Shown here one piece after another: positions 7,944 through 17,038 of a DNA stretch of 64,000 bases. The position numbers were made by a program, and so were the translations under genes. The stretch spans positions 1 to 64,000 of the forward strand of contig NZ_VISS01000001.1 in NCBI RefSeq assembly GCF_007827555.1, written 5' to 3'. Below the pieces are notes generated by a model. That model was not told where the DNA came from, ran no database searches, and saw only the letters and a list, made by a program, of their open reading frames with translations. How positions within the stretch are numbered: position 1 is the stretch's first letter; every line of letters begins with the position of its first letter. Source of the DNA: Aeribacillus composti. Lineage in GTDB: Bacteria; Bacillota; Bacilli; Bacillales; Aeribacillaceae.

Positions 7944-9194
7944 TTAAAATGTTTCAGAAATGGCACGATCCATTTTCTCAGGAAGATCAAAATTATCCTC
8001 ATGTTCTTTTTGAAAATGATGAGGTTCGATTAACAAGGAAACCAACACTCCTCCAACTAATGCCCAAAACGGTGAACTAATATTAAAAAAACTAATATCC
8101 GACATACCAATGATTAATGCGAAAAACGCTCCAACTTGAAATTTAGTTTCAGAAAAAGCACTTTGTAAAGAGTTCACCAGTACGCTAATCATTGCTAGAC
8201 CAGCAATAGTACCAACGAGTACAGATGGTAGAGCCGTTACAAACGGTACGACGATGCCGGCAAGTAATCCAAATAAACTGAATAAAATACCGTTTACCAC
8301 AACAGATGCATAACGTCCTTCCTTATTTTTCCCCGCTTCCTCTGAAGCACAAATGGCCGTCATAGGACCGGCAATATTTGCATTATGTCCTCCAAAGAAA
8401 GAAGTGACCATCCCACCAATTCCGCTTATTATTGTCATAACATTGACAGGCGGCTTGTATCCTTGAGCCATTAATACACCGGTTGCTTGAGCATTTTCTG
8501 CTCCGATAACTAAGAAAGCAAGCGGAATTGAAACAGATACTATTGCCTCAAGACTAAATGAAGGTATTAAAATTTGTGGAAGAATAAAACTACTTTGCTG
8601 ATCTTGAATTTGAAATTCGTTCATGATTACTACTAAAAAAACAGAAACAATGAAAGATGTTAAAATTGGCGGTATGACTTTAATAAATCGTACTGATAGC
8701 AAGTATACGAGAACTGCTACCCCTGCGATCAACGGGGCTTTTTCAATAGATGTAATCATTCCGGTTCCAAACCGGATCATGGCCCCAACAATCATCCCCA
8801 TTACGATCGGAACGGGTATCCAGTTCATTATCTTTCCGATTGTACGAGTAATTCCTAGTAGTAAGACAATGACACCAGCCACAAAATAAGCACCCGCTAT
8901 TTCATTTAAAGAAAACTGTGATAATGCACCTGCAACAAGTACTGCACCTGGAATAGAGTAAGCTCCTGCAATCGGCTGGCGATATTTTAAAGCCAAATAA
9001 ATCCCCAACAATCCACCAAAGAAATAAACAGCAAAGAGCCACGAGATCGTCTGCTCATGTGTTAAACCACCGTCTGCTGCTCCACCAATAATAATTAAAG
9101 CTGGACCAGTACATCCAAAAATAGCGGCAAGTGTACCAGCGCTCACTGTGTTAATATTTAAATGTTTCGTAAATCCTTTTCGTTCGGTATTCAT
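7944..9194 (-). CDS. benE: BenE-family benzoate/H+ symporter
   Basis: 416-residue polytopic protein, 11-12 hydrophobic helices, of the BenE family (PF03594), which imports benzoate or related aromatic acids with protons. Family landmarks include ALIIIGGAADGGLTHEQTI near the N-terminus, GAYSIPGAVLVAGAL, and the conserved FFGGHNANIAGPMTAICASE loop around residue 290. Start ATG 9194 has AAAGGGGG upstream; a further upstream in-frame ATG lacks one. It is the last gene of the molybdenum-hydroxylase cluster, about 100 bases after the crotonase, so it probably imports the pathway substrate. Substrate is not certain from sequence. Confidence 0.88.
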   Translation of the reverse strand: MNTERKGFTKHLNINTVSAGTLAAIFGCTGPALIIIGGAADGGLTHEQTISWLFAVYFFGGLLGIYLALKYRQPIAGAYSIPGAVLVAGALSQFSLNEIAGAYFVAGVIVLLLGITRTIGKIMNWIPVPIVMGMIVGAMIRFGTGMITSIEKAPLIAGVAVLVYLLSVRFIKVIPPILTSFIVSVFLVVIMNEFQIQDQQSSFILPQILIPSFSLEAIVSVSIPLAFLVIGAENAQATGVLMAQGYKPPVNVMTIISGIGGMVTSFFGGHNANIAGPMTAICASEEAGKNKEGRYASVVVNGILFSLFGLLAGIVVPFVTALPSVLVGTIAGLAMISVLVNSLQSAFSETKFQVGAFFALIIGMSDISFFNISSPFWALVGGVLVSLLIEPHHFQKEHEDNFDLPEKMDRAISETF

Positions 9195-9291
9195 CGTATA
9201 CCCCCTTTTATTATGAATTTTCTGAAAATAACTATTTTTTATATGCTCCCTCAACTATAGTTGGGGAGCACGAATAATTCGTATTTCAATA

Positions 9292-10080
9292 TTATTTTCC
9301 TGTGAAATTCGGCTTTCTTTTTTCGACGAATGCTTCGACACCTTCTTTGAAATCTTCTGTAGTGCGAAGCAATCCATAGGCTTTTCCTTCTATTTCAATT
9401 CCTGCACTAAGCGGTGTTTCATCGGCTGCATTGAGTACTTGTTTACATACTTTTAATGCAAGCGGAGAGAAGTTTACAAGCTCTTCAACGAGTGAATCGA
9501 CAGCGCTTTCTAGTTCTTCCTTTGGAACAACCTTTGTAATAAGGCCCCATTGATACGCTTCCTCAGCAGGAATTCTTCTTGCACGCATAATCATGTCTTT
9601 TGCGCGAGTTAATCCTACTGCTTTAGCCACCCTTTGTGTTCCGCCGCTTCCCGGAATCATACCAAGATTCATCTCAGGCAGTGCTAATAATGTGTCGTCT
9701 GCTGCAATTCGAAAATCACATGCCATAGCAATTTCAAAACCGACTCCAAACGTATAGCCTTGAAGCTGAGCAATGACAGGCTTTGGAGAACGTTCTGGTG
9801 CTGCAACGTTTACAGCAAGATGTGATAATTCTTCTTGATGCACTTCCAAAAATTCAGGGATATTCCCTCCTGCACTAAATGCCTTATCTCCTTCACCTTT
9901 AATAATAATGACGCGAACATCATCGTCTTTATTTAACTCATCAAAAATTTCTGGAAATTGCGAGCGAGCTAGCATGCTAATATAATTCATTTTTTCTGGA
10001 CGGTCGAAAACAATTGTTGCCGTCTTTTTTTCCGGATTTTTTTCAACTCGAATGTGATCATATTGTTTTACTGCTTCCAT
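9292..10080 (-). CDS. Enoyl-CoA hydratase/isomerase family (crotonase)
   Basis: 262 residues, normal length for a soluble crotonase. Oxyanion-hole loop SAGGNIPEF at 69-77; both hydratase glutamates appear present, E116 in GYTFGVGFEIAMACD and E136 in PEMNLGMIPGSGG. This fits hydration of an enoyl- or dienoyl-CoA rather than a dead relative. It follows the CoA-ligase gene by about 30 bases with AAAGGGGA before the ATG, so the ligase product, after any hydroxylation, is its likely substrate. The exact reaction (hydration, ring opening, isomerisation) cannot be told. Confidence 0.9.
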   Translation of the reverse strand: MEAVKQYDHIRVEKNPEKKTATIVFDRPEKMNYISMLARSQFPEIFDELNKDDDVRVIIIKGEGDKAFSAGGNIPEFLEVHQEELSHLAVNVAAPERSPKPVIAQLQGYTFGVGFEIAMACDFRIAADDTLLALPEMNLGMIPGSGGTQRVAKAVGLTRAKDMIMRARRIPAEEAYQWGLITKVVPKEELESAVDSLVEELVNFSPLALKVCKQVLNAADETPLSAGIEIEGKAYGLLRTTEDFKEGVEAFVEKRKPNFTGK

Positions 10081-10110
10081 GTTTTGGTTCCCCTTTCTTT
10101 TTTGAAAAAA

Positions 10111-11670
10111 TTAAACGATTTTTTCACTTTCATTTATATATAGTTCAAATTCTCCCGTTTTGAGTTTACGACGGAGAATTTTCCCAACAGCGCTTTTCGG
10201 TACTTCTTGAATAAATACATATTTTCTTGGACGTTTAAAGTTTGAAAGTTTTGTATTATTTTTACAATAATCGTCAAGTTCCTGTATGGTAAGTGACGGA
10301 TCTTTTGGTACGACATAGGCAGAAACAACTTGGCCCCAGCGCTCATCTTCTTCACCAATTACAGCAACTTCATGCACTTTCGGATGCTTGGCTAAAACAT
10401 CTTCTACTTCAAGAGGATGTATATTTTCTCCGCCGGAAATAATCATATCATCGACACGTCCGACGACATACAAATCTCCATCCTCATCTAATTTGCCAAG
10501 GTCTCCAGTAAAATACCATCCATCCCGAATGGCTTTTTTTGTAGCATCTGGTCTATTCCAGTAGCCTTTAAAGCTTTCTGGTGATTCAATATTGACAATG
10601 ATTTCTCCCAGTTCTCCTTTTTCCACTACATCCTCTGGAGTTGCATTGCCATCAGGATCTGCCTTAACAATGCGGATACTCTGATGAAAGCCTGGCTTAC
10701 CGGCACATCCTGGTTTTTCCTTCACATTATGGTTTATTGTAAATGTGTAAATTTCAGTGCTGCCAAAATGGTTCACAAACACTTCAGGCTTTAACATCTC
10801 AATACATTTTTCTGTTAAAGCTGTTGTCATGGAAGCGCCTGCATAACCAATTTTTTTCAACTTAGACAAATCGAAATGATGAAATTCAGCGTGATTTAAT
10901 ATATCGTGATATAACGTAGGTACTAAGTAAAGGCATGTAATTTCTTCACGTTCTATTAATTCCAACGCTTCCTTTGCATCAAAATCAGGCAGAATAACAT
11001 ATTTTCCATTTAAAAACATAATAGATAGAAGGGAGCGCATTCCCATTGTGTGATAAAGCGGCATTGTCCCTAATGTACTTTCCCCGTCTTGATATTGGTT
11101 TTGGATAATATGGGCTAGCGCTGCACTATATTCATTTTTGTGCGTTCGTGGAACTCCTTTCGGTTTTCCTGTTGTTCCGGACGTATAAAGCATAAGAGCG
11201 ATATCGTTATCATCTATCGTTGGCTTTTCCAAGCTGCCAGGACTTCTTTCAACAAGTTCATCATAGTAGATATCAGCTCCTTCTACTTCGCCGAACCCAA
11301 TAAGTATCGGTTTTTGATGAAGATTTGCTTTCAGCACGGATTCTTGGCTTACGCTCTCGTATACGACAGCAGCAGCCTCAGCATCATTTACACAATACTC
11401 AACTTCTTTCACCGAAAGCCGAAAATTAATTGGAGTGTAAATGGCTCCAATTTTTTGCAGCGCCCAATAAATCACCGTATTTTCAAGACGATTTTTTAAA
11501 AGGATCATAACGCGATCATGCTGTTTAATGCCGATTTTTTGAAGTGAAGCAGCGACTTTCTCCACTTCGTTATGATATTGCCTGTACGTATACCTTCTGT
11601 CTCCTTCTACAACAGCAAGTCGATTTGGATGACGCTCAACAGCAAATTCAAAAAGAGTTAAAAGGTTCAT
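10111..11670 (-). CDS. AMP-forming acyl/aryl-CoA ligase
   Basis: 519-residue ANL-superfamily adenylating enzyme. ATP motif YTSGTTGKPKGVPRTH at about 162-177, NHFGSTEIYTF (A5), GWYFTGDLGKLDEDG (A7), GRVDDMIISGGENIHPLEVE (A8 hinge), and C-terminal catalytic lysine in PKSAVGKILRRK. Nearest look is to benzoate/4-chlorobenzoate- and medium-chain-acid-CoA ligases, but substrate is inferred from the BenE neighbour only. ATG 11670 lies 7 bases after the 2Fe-2S subunit stop, with GGAAAGGTG upstream; the longer frame to 11715 overlaps that gene. Confidence 0.9.
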   Translation of the reverse strand: MNLLTLFEFAVERHPNRLAVVEGDRRYTYRQYHNEVEKVAASLQKIGIKQHDRVMILLKNRLENTVIYWALQKIGAIYTPINFRLSVKEVEYCVNDAEAAAVVYESVSQESVLKANLHQKPILIGFGEVEGADIYYDELVERSPGSLEKPTIDDNDIALMLYTSGTTGKPKGVPRTHKNEYSAALAHIIQNQYQDGESTLGTMPLYHTMGMRSLLSIMFLNGKYVILPDFDAKEALELIEREEITCLYLVPTLYHDILNHAEFHHFDLSKLKKIGYAGASMTTALTEKCIEMLKPEVFVNHFGSTEIYTFTINHNVKEKPGCAGKPGFHQSIRIVKADPDGNATPEDVVEKGELGEIIVNIESPESFKGYWNRPDATKKAIRDGWYFTGDLGKLDEDGDLYVVGRVDDMIISGGENIHPLEVEDVLAKHPKVHEVAVIGEEDERWGQVVSAYVVPKDPSLTIQELDDYCKNNTKLSNFKRPRKYVFIQEVPKSAVGKILRRKLKTGEFELYINESEKIV

Positions 11671-11677
11671 ATCATCA

Positions 11678-12169
11678 TCACCTTTCCACCCGAACATGAT
11701 TACTATTTTCTTCAACTGTTTTTTGAATTGCTTCTATAATTCCAACATAACCCGTGCATCGGCATAAATGTCCTGATAGCATTTCTTTTATTTCTTGAAC
11801 GGAAGGATTCGGGTTTTTTTGTAAATAGTCAGTTGCTGACATTAAGATTCCAGGTGTACAGAACCCGCACTGAAGGCCGTGACATTCAATGAAATTTTTT
11901 TGTAATGGAGTTAATTGACCGTCTTCTCCCAAACCTTCTACTGTTGTGATCTCCTGCCCATCCGCTTGAACCGCAAATATGAGGCAGCTTCTAACAGCTG
12001 AACCATTTAAATGGATCGTGCAAGCACCGCACACACCATGTTCACAGCCGACATGCGTGCCAGTGAGACCGCACGTTTCTCGTAAAAAATCACTTAACAG
12101 CAATCTCGACTCAACTTGTTCTTTATATTTTTTTCCGTTGATCGTCACTTCAATTTCATGAACGCTCAT
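11678..12169 (-). CDS. Molybdenum hydroxylase 2Fe-2S subunit (CoxS/XdhC-small type)
   Basis: 163 residues. Plant-ferredoxin-type cluster cysteines C42, C47, C50 and C62 ([10 protein letters not shown]...SC) and the second cluster in the helical domain, C101, C104, C136 and C138 (CGFC, CRC). This is the electron-relay small subunit of the xanthine oxidase family. ATG 12169 has GAGGGGTG upstream and overlaps the FAD-subunit stop by 14 bases, so the two are coupled. A GTG at 12178 is a less likely start. Confidence 0.93.
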   Translation of the reverse strand: MSVHEIEVTINGKKYKEQVESRLLLSDFLRETCGLTGTHVGCEHGVCGACTIHLNGSAVRSCLIFAVQADGQEITTVEGLGEDGQLTPLQKNFIECHGLQCGFCTPGILMSATDYLQKNPNPSVQEIKEMLSGHLCRCTGYVGIIEAIQKTVEENSNHVRVER

Positions 12170-13043
12170 TGGCTTCACCCCTCGCTCGTTCGTAGGCTGA
12201 TTTCACCGTACGCACTGCCAATTTTTTCGAAAGATGTCTTCTATATTCAGCAGTTGCGTGTATATCTGACTCTGGATCTACCATTTCATCCACTATATCC
12301 TCGACTTTTTGGAGAAGGGAGTCAGATAAAACCTCTCCATTCATCCATTCGTTTGCCCCTTCTATTAACAATGGCGTTGCTTCAACACCGCCTAATACAA
12401 GTCTTACATTTGTAATGCGATCTAAATGATCAATCGTTAATTGACAAGCAGAGGCAACGAGTGCAAAATCACCGTGACGACGAGAAATTTCATAAAATGA
12501 ATATCCATTTCTTTCTTGTTCTATAGGAATGTGAATTTCCGTCAGCATCTCATTTGGCATTATGTCAGTTGTTAAATAAGTAATAAAGAAATCCTCGACG
12601 TTTACTTCTCGCACCTCTTCTTTAGAAGCAATATGAAGGGTCCCTCCGAGCGCCATCAATGAAAGAGGAATTTCAGCTGTTGGGTCAGCATGAACAAGAC
12701 TTCCCCCAAATGTTCCCCGATTTCTCGTTTGAACGTGCCCAATAAAGGGAACCGCTTCACTTAGAAGCCCTAAATGCTTCTGAACTACATCTGATCTTTC
12801 AACTTCCGCCTGCCTCGTTAACGCACCAATTTTAACTTTGTCACTATCAAACTCAATAAATTGCAAATCATGAAGCTGATTAATGTCAATTAAACATTCT
12901 GGCGATGATAGTCTCATGTTCATTATTGGTACAAGACTTTGACCACCGGCAATGATTTTCCCGTCAAATCCTGCTTCTTCTAAAAGTGTTAAAGCTTCAT
13001 CAACTGTTTTCGGGGAATAATAATCAAATTTTACGGGTTTCAT
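12156..13043 (-). CDS. Molybdenum hydroxylase FAD subunit (CoxM type)
   Basis: 295 residues. FAD pyrophosphate loops [16 protein letters not shown] (about 31-46) and [17 protein letters not shown] (about 100-116) are those of the CoxM/PCMH family. There is no insertion of about 40 residues carrying a 4Fe-4S cluster as in 4-hydroxybenzoyl-CoA reductase, which argues against a reductive enzyme of that type. ATG 13043 has GAGGAGGGG before it. It is separated from coxG by a degraded 0.6-kb stretch, so this gene and those after it may need their own promoter. Confidence 0.92.
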   Translation of the reverse strand: MKPVKFDYYSPKTVDEALTLLEEAGFDGKIIAGGQSLVPIMNMRLSSPECLIDINQLHDLQFIEFDSDKVKIGALTRQAEVERSDVVQKHLGLLSEAVPFIGHVQTRNRGTFGGSLVHADPTAEIPLSLMALGGTLHIASKEEVREVNVEDFFITYLTTDIMPNEMLTEIHIPIEQERNGYSFYEISRRHGDFALVASACQLTIDHLDRITNVRLVLGGVEATPLLIEGANEWMNGEVLSDSLLQKVEDIVDEMVDPESDIHATAEYRRHLSKKLAVRTVKSAYERARGEANERS

Positions 13044-13650
13044 ATACTCCCCTCCTCGTTTAGTATTTTTAGAATCCTCTTTAGAGAGAGGCATTTTCCA
13101 GTTAGAATCTTTGATAACTTTTTCAGATAGTGTTGTTAACTGGCACTATCTGAAAAAGTTCCATTTTAGGGGTAGACTTTTCGTAATGCCCCTAGATAGT
13201 GGTATTAAGGATCATTGGGAGAAATCCATCAGCTATGACTACTTATAAAGTCTGTTTCTCCAGCTCTTGTTCGAACTTCTAACCCGCAATCTTGTTCCCT
13301 CTGGCCACCAATGCTGAATGTGACAGCTTCCAGCAGCATGGATTAGAGCAAGTTCTCGTGATTGATCAACAAGTGGGCTGGGGACATCCCGAATAGTCCT
13401 TTCCACAGATCCTTACATGAAAGGGGGTATTTTCAGGAAAAGGGCAAAAATCGCTTTAAGGATGCTAAATGTAGCAAACTCCATTCAAAAGGCAGCCAGA
13501 TTTTCTTATCGGTGCAGAAGACTCAATCGACCTTTTCATTGCGTCCACTCACAGTATGATCTAGCAGCTCAAAGAATTGGATAAAGCCATTCAAAAAATT
13601 TGGAATTTCCAATTCCTTTGATTTTTGTGCTTGACTAGTATTTTCTCTAT
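13044..13650. other. Degraded insert within the hydroxylase cluster
   Basis: No intact gene. It holds a 17-bp inverted repeat (13116-13160), a second small stem near 13170-13192 (GGGGTA / TGCCCC), and plus-strand coding relics: KRQPDFLIGAEDSIDLFI followed by QLKELDKAIQK resembles the middle of IS110-type transposases. I read it as the remains of a mobile element inserted between coxG and the FAD-subunit gene; the identification is weak. Confidence 0.35.
13116..13160. repeat. 17-bp perfect inverted repeat
   Basis: AACTTTTTCAGATAGTG (13116-13132) and CACTATCTGAAAAAGTT (13144-13160) with an 11-base loop. Either end signal of a lost mobile element or a hairpin in the transcript just before the FAD-subunit gene; a shorter related GATAGTG lies at about 13194-13200. 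Confidence 0.6.
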
Positions 13651-14106
13651 TTAAATAGATTGTTCGCTTTTCGCTAGTTCTTTATTAAACTTTTTAAAGA
13701 AGTCCTGAATGATTAATTTAGCTACACCATTTAGCATCCTTTGCCCAACCATTGCCACTTTTCCGCCAACTTCCGCTTCATACGTATAGTTCAATTCCGT
13801 CTTGTTATCGTCAATTGGAACAAGATCAACAACTCCTGCTGCTTCAACACTTCCTGGTCCGCCTTCCCCTTTTACAATGAGCTTATAATGGTTCGGTTTT
13901 TGAACATCAGCAATTTCAATGGTTGATTCATATTTTCCTTTCACAGCTGCAATTCCAATAGATACTTCCGCTTCATATTTGTTTTCATTGACAGGCTCTA
14001 ATTTTTTACAGCCCATAATGCAATTTTTTAATGCCTCTGGGTCCAGCAGCACTTCCCATGCTTTTTCAATTCCTGCATTTAATGTTACGCTTCCTTTTCC
14101 GTTCAT
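13651..14106 (-). CDS. coxG: CoxG-like SRPBCC-domain protein
   Basis: 151 residues of the CO-dehydrogenase subunit G family (START/SRPBCC fold). N-terminal GSVTLNAGIEKAWEVLLDPE, the ALKNCIMGCKKLE segment and GGPGSVEAAGVVDLVP are family typical. In CO oxidisers CoxG helps anchor or mature the enzyme at the membrane, but many homologues sit with other molybdenum hydroxylases. Its ATG overlaps the large-subunit stop (ATGA), so expression is coupled. No C-terminal membrane helix is visible, so this is the short form. Confidence 0.88.
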   Translation of the reverse strand: MNGKGSVTLNAGIEKAWEVLLDPEALKNCIMGCKKLEPVNENKYEAEVSIGIAAVKGKYESTIEIADVQKPNHYKLIVKGEGGPGSVEAAGVVDLVPIDDNKTELNYTYEAEVGGKVAMVGQRMLNGVAKLIIQDFFKKFNKELAKSEQSI

Positions 14107-16520
14107 GATGAAACCTCCTGTTTTTTAGACTGATTCAAAATGTTCCATACTTTATTTGGTGTTACTGGTAATGAATCAATCGTCACACCATATGGCTTCA
14201 ACGCATCATTTACTGCATTTGCAATGACAACAGGTGCACTCATTGTATTTCCTTCTCCAAGACCTTTAGCGCCTAATGGTGTAAGTGGTGACGAGGTCTC
14301 GATATGTTTGATCGTTACATTTGGTACTTCAGGCGCTGTTGGACATAAATAATCCATAAACGATCCAGTTAAAAACTGACCTTTTTCATCGTAGACAAGT
14401 TCTTCATACATGGCGCCGCCAAGCCCATGGACTAGGCCTCCCAATATTTGTCCATCGACAATAAGCGGATTTAATAGTTTTCCTGCATCGTGAACCGTGA
14501 AATAATCAAGAATGTGAATGTCACCCGTCTCTGGATCAATTTCAACTGTCACTAAATCTGCAACAAATCCATACGTAACCGATGAATTAATTAAATCCTG
14601 ATCATCCGGCGGTTCAGCCTGGGCTGTATAATAGGCTGTTTCATAAATTCCAGGCTCCATCCCTTCTGGTAAAGAAAGCGGATTCCAATGGGCTGATCCA
14701 ACAACCCTTTTTACAGAAATAGATTTAGATGGATCGGTTTTGGAAACAATATTGCCTTTTTCAATTGTTAAATCTTCTTCCTTAGCTTTTAAAAAATGTG
14801 CGGCAATTTTGATAAGCTTATTTTTTACCTTATGTGCTGCGTAGTACACTGCACTTGATCCGAGTGACGCAAACCGGCTGGAATAGCTTCCAGAAGCAAT
14901 GGACCATGCACTTGTTGCTGTATCAAGTTCAGCTACAACATTAATTTTGTCATGCGGAATTCCGAGAATTTCCGATACGATTTGGCTAGCGACCGTTTCA
15001 TGCCCTTGTCCGGATGGTGTTGTACTAATGCGCACATTCACATTTCCCATAGGATCCATCGAAATCGTCGCCGCTTCTGAACAACCAGATTTCGGCAATC
15101 CTGCTTTTCTTTCCTCTGGGGTTAAGGCGATCGTAATGTATCCCATATTCGAACCGGATGGTTCAACGATAACAGCAAGGCCAACACCAAGAAGCTTTCC
15201 CCTCTTGCGTGCTTCAGCTTGTTTTTTTCTGAATTCATCATATTTACCGATTTTTAATAACAGGTCAAATGCTTTTTCATAGTCGCCGCTGTCATACACT
15301 CCACCAGATGCCGTTCTGTATGGAAATTGTTCTTTTTTAATTAAATTCCGTCTGATCACTTCAGCTGGCTCTAATTTTAATTCATCTGAAATGATTTGCA
15401 TGATCCGTTCAAGAGGGAAATACGTTTCTTGTCCCCCATATCCGCGTATAAGCCCCGTTGGCAATTTATTCGTCATAACGGCATACGCATCAATCATTAA
15501 GTTAGGAATATCATAGGCGCCGGTTGTGTTAGCATGGTTCCGGTACAGACATGCCGGCTCTGGTGCCCGAATATATGCACCAACGTTGTCAATCATTTTC
15601 ATTTTTAATCCGAGTATTTTTCCGTCATTTTTTACTGCTGCTTCAATATATGTGACTCGATCCGTACAGCTTGAACTAGCTGCTAAATGCTCCTGCCTGT
15701 CCTCGATCCATTTCACTGGACAGCCTACGAGACGGCTTACAACGGAACAAAGAACGATATACGGGAATATTCCTGCCTTAATTCCATAGCTGCCGCCAAT
15801 ATCTTTTGGTATAATAATCCGCAACCGATTGCTTGGAATTTTTAATGCACCTGCCATAATCGAATGAAGTACAAACGGTCCATGAAAGTTTGCGTGAACT
15901 GTATAACTATCAGAGCTATGATCGTATTGGGCGACAATACCATATGTTTCAACTGGTGTTGCAGAATATTTCGGAAAATGAAAACGATGCTTGATGATTT
16001 TGTCAGCCTGCTCAAAAGCCTTCTCTACATCTCCATAATGAAAAGTTCGATGATTAGCGATATTTGAACCAACATTTTCATGTAAAATAGGTGCTCCTTT
16101 TTCGAGTGCACGTTCAATATCTACAATTGGTTCAAGATTTTCATATTTCACCTTAATTTTTTCTAACGCATCCTCCGCAATATATCGGTTTTTTGCCACG
16201 ACAACTGCTACTGGCTCACCTACAAAACGAACTTTATCAATGGCAATTGGATAATAGTGTACTGGAGCACTGACGCCAACACTAAAAGGATTTAATAGAG
16301 GATGTACATCCTTACCTGTTACAACACCCTTTACTCCAGGAATTTCTAAGGCTTCCGAATAATCGATAGACACAATTTTGGCATGCGGATAAGGGCTCCT
16401 TAAAATGGCCACATGACCAGTATTCGGCGGGGTACCGATGTCATCAATATATTTTCCCTGACCAGTCAATAATCTAGCATCTTCAACACGCGTCACTCTT
16501 TTCCCAATCACTTTGCTCAT
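14103..16520 (-). CDS. Molybdenum hydroxylase large (Mo-cofactor) subunit, CoxL/XdhA family
   Basis: 805 residues, normal for the family. N-terminal RVEDARLLTGQGKYIDDI, GGSYGIKAG (about 242-250), active-site loop IRGYGGQE (about 358-365), GQGHETVASQ, and the catalytic base Glu756 in GAKGLGEGN. The loop has neither AYRCSFR of form I CO dehydrogenase nor AYRGAGR of form II; it looks more like the RGFGG of xanthine dehydrogenases. So it is a hydroxylase of unknown, probably N-heterocyclic or aromatic, substrate. GGAGG precedes the ATG. A 518-base degraded gap separates it from xdhC upstream. Confidence 0.92.
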   Translation of the reverse strand: MSKVIGKRVTRVEDARLLTGQGKYIDDIGTPPNTGHVAILRSPYPHAKIVSIDYSEALEIPGVKGVVTGKDVHPLLNPFSVGVSAPVHYYPIAIDKVRFVGEPVAVVVAKNRYIAEDALEKIKVKYENLEPIVDIERALEKGAPILHENVGSNIANHRTFHYGDVEKAFEQADKIIKHRFHFPKYSATPVETYGIVAQYDHSSDSYTVHANFHGPFVLHSIMAGALKIPSNRLRIIIPKDIGGSYGIKAGIFPYIVLCSVVSRLVGCPVKWIEDRQEHLAASSSCTDRVTYIEAAVKNDGKILGLKMKMIDNVGAYIRAPEPACLYRNHANTTGAYDIPNLMIDAYAVMTNKLPTGLIRGYGGQETYFPLERIMQIISDELKLEPAEVIRRNLIKKEQFPYRTASGGVYDSGDYEKAFDLLLKIGKYDEFRKKQAEARKRGKLLGVGLAVIVEPSGSNMGYITIALTPEERKAGLPKSGCSEAATISMDPMGNVNVRISTTPSGQGHETVASQIVSEILGIPHDKINVVAELDTATSAWSIASGSYSSRFASLGSSAVYYAAHKVKNKLIKIAAHFLKAKEEDLTIEKGNIVSKTDPSKSISVKRVVGSAHWNPLSLPEGMEPGIYETAYYTAQAEPPDDQDLINSSVTYGFVADLVTVEIDPETGDIHILDYFTVHDAGKLLNPLIVDGQILGGLVHGLGGAMYEELVYDEKGQFLTGSFMDYLCPTAPEVPNVTIKHIETSSPLTPLGAKGLGEGNTMSAPVVIANAVNDALKPYGVTIDSLPVTPNKVWNILNQSKKQEVSS

Positions 16521-17038
16521 TTAACTTACCTCCTTCCGAAGAAATCTCTCATAATTTTGTGGTGACTCACTAACTTGAGGATATTGCGATCGCAGCAAAA
16601 CAAATATCATTACGAATTTTTGCCCTTTTGGCTCATCCCTTTAAAGAACTGGATGACCTTTTTAATTCGATATTTTGCTTGAACAATAAACAGGTTCCCA
16701 TTTCTTTCATAGCATTGAATCACAGTACAATAACGCAACAATGGTGTCAGTCTTGTCAGATACATTTTTTAATCTTATTTTTAGCAACGTAATCAACCTT
16801 GATTGGCAATATCACCCAAAACCTATCGGTTTACTTATTTCACAGAAACTTCAGTTCCGAGTTAAGACAGCAACACTACCGCTTAACTGAGATTTTTTAC
16901 TTACATCCACGGTATTTTGGTTAATACCTTTCCAATAGATGGTATTAATAGATTGTGTTTGACCATCCACTTTAAAAAAACTGCAGCTGACAACACAACA
17001 AAATATGTTTTTTCACCTTTATGACTGATGTATCTTTT
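16521..17038. other. Degraded stretch between large subunit and xdhC
   Basis: About 0.5 kb with stops in all frames. Minus-strand pieces such as SINTIYWKGINQNTVDVSKK and SGSVAVLTRN suggest a lost gene, perhaps a transposase, but I cannot identify it. Any promoter for the large subunit would have to lie here. Confidence 0.3.

Noticed and set aside
14103-16520. Calling the cluster aerobic CO dehydrogenase (coxMSL)
   Set aside because: The large-subunit active-site loop has neither the form I cysteine motif nor the form II motif, and the neighbours are aromatic-acid genes.
11678-16520. Calling it 4-hydroxybenzoyl-CoA reductase
   Set aside because: The FAD subunit is only 295 residues and shows no inserted 4Fe-4S cysteine loop.
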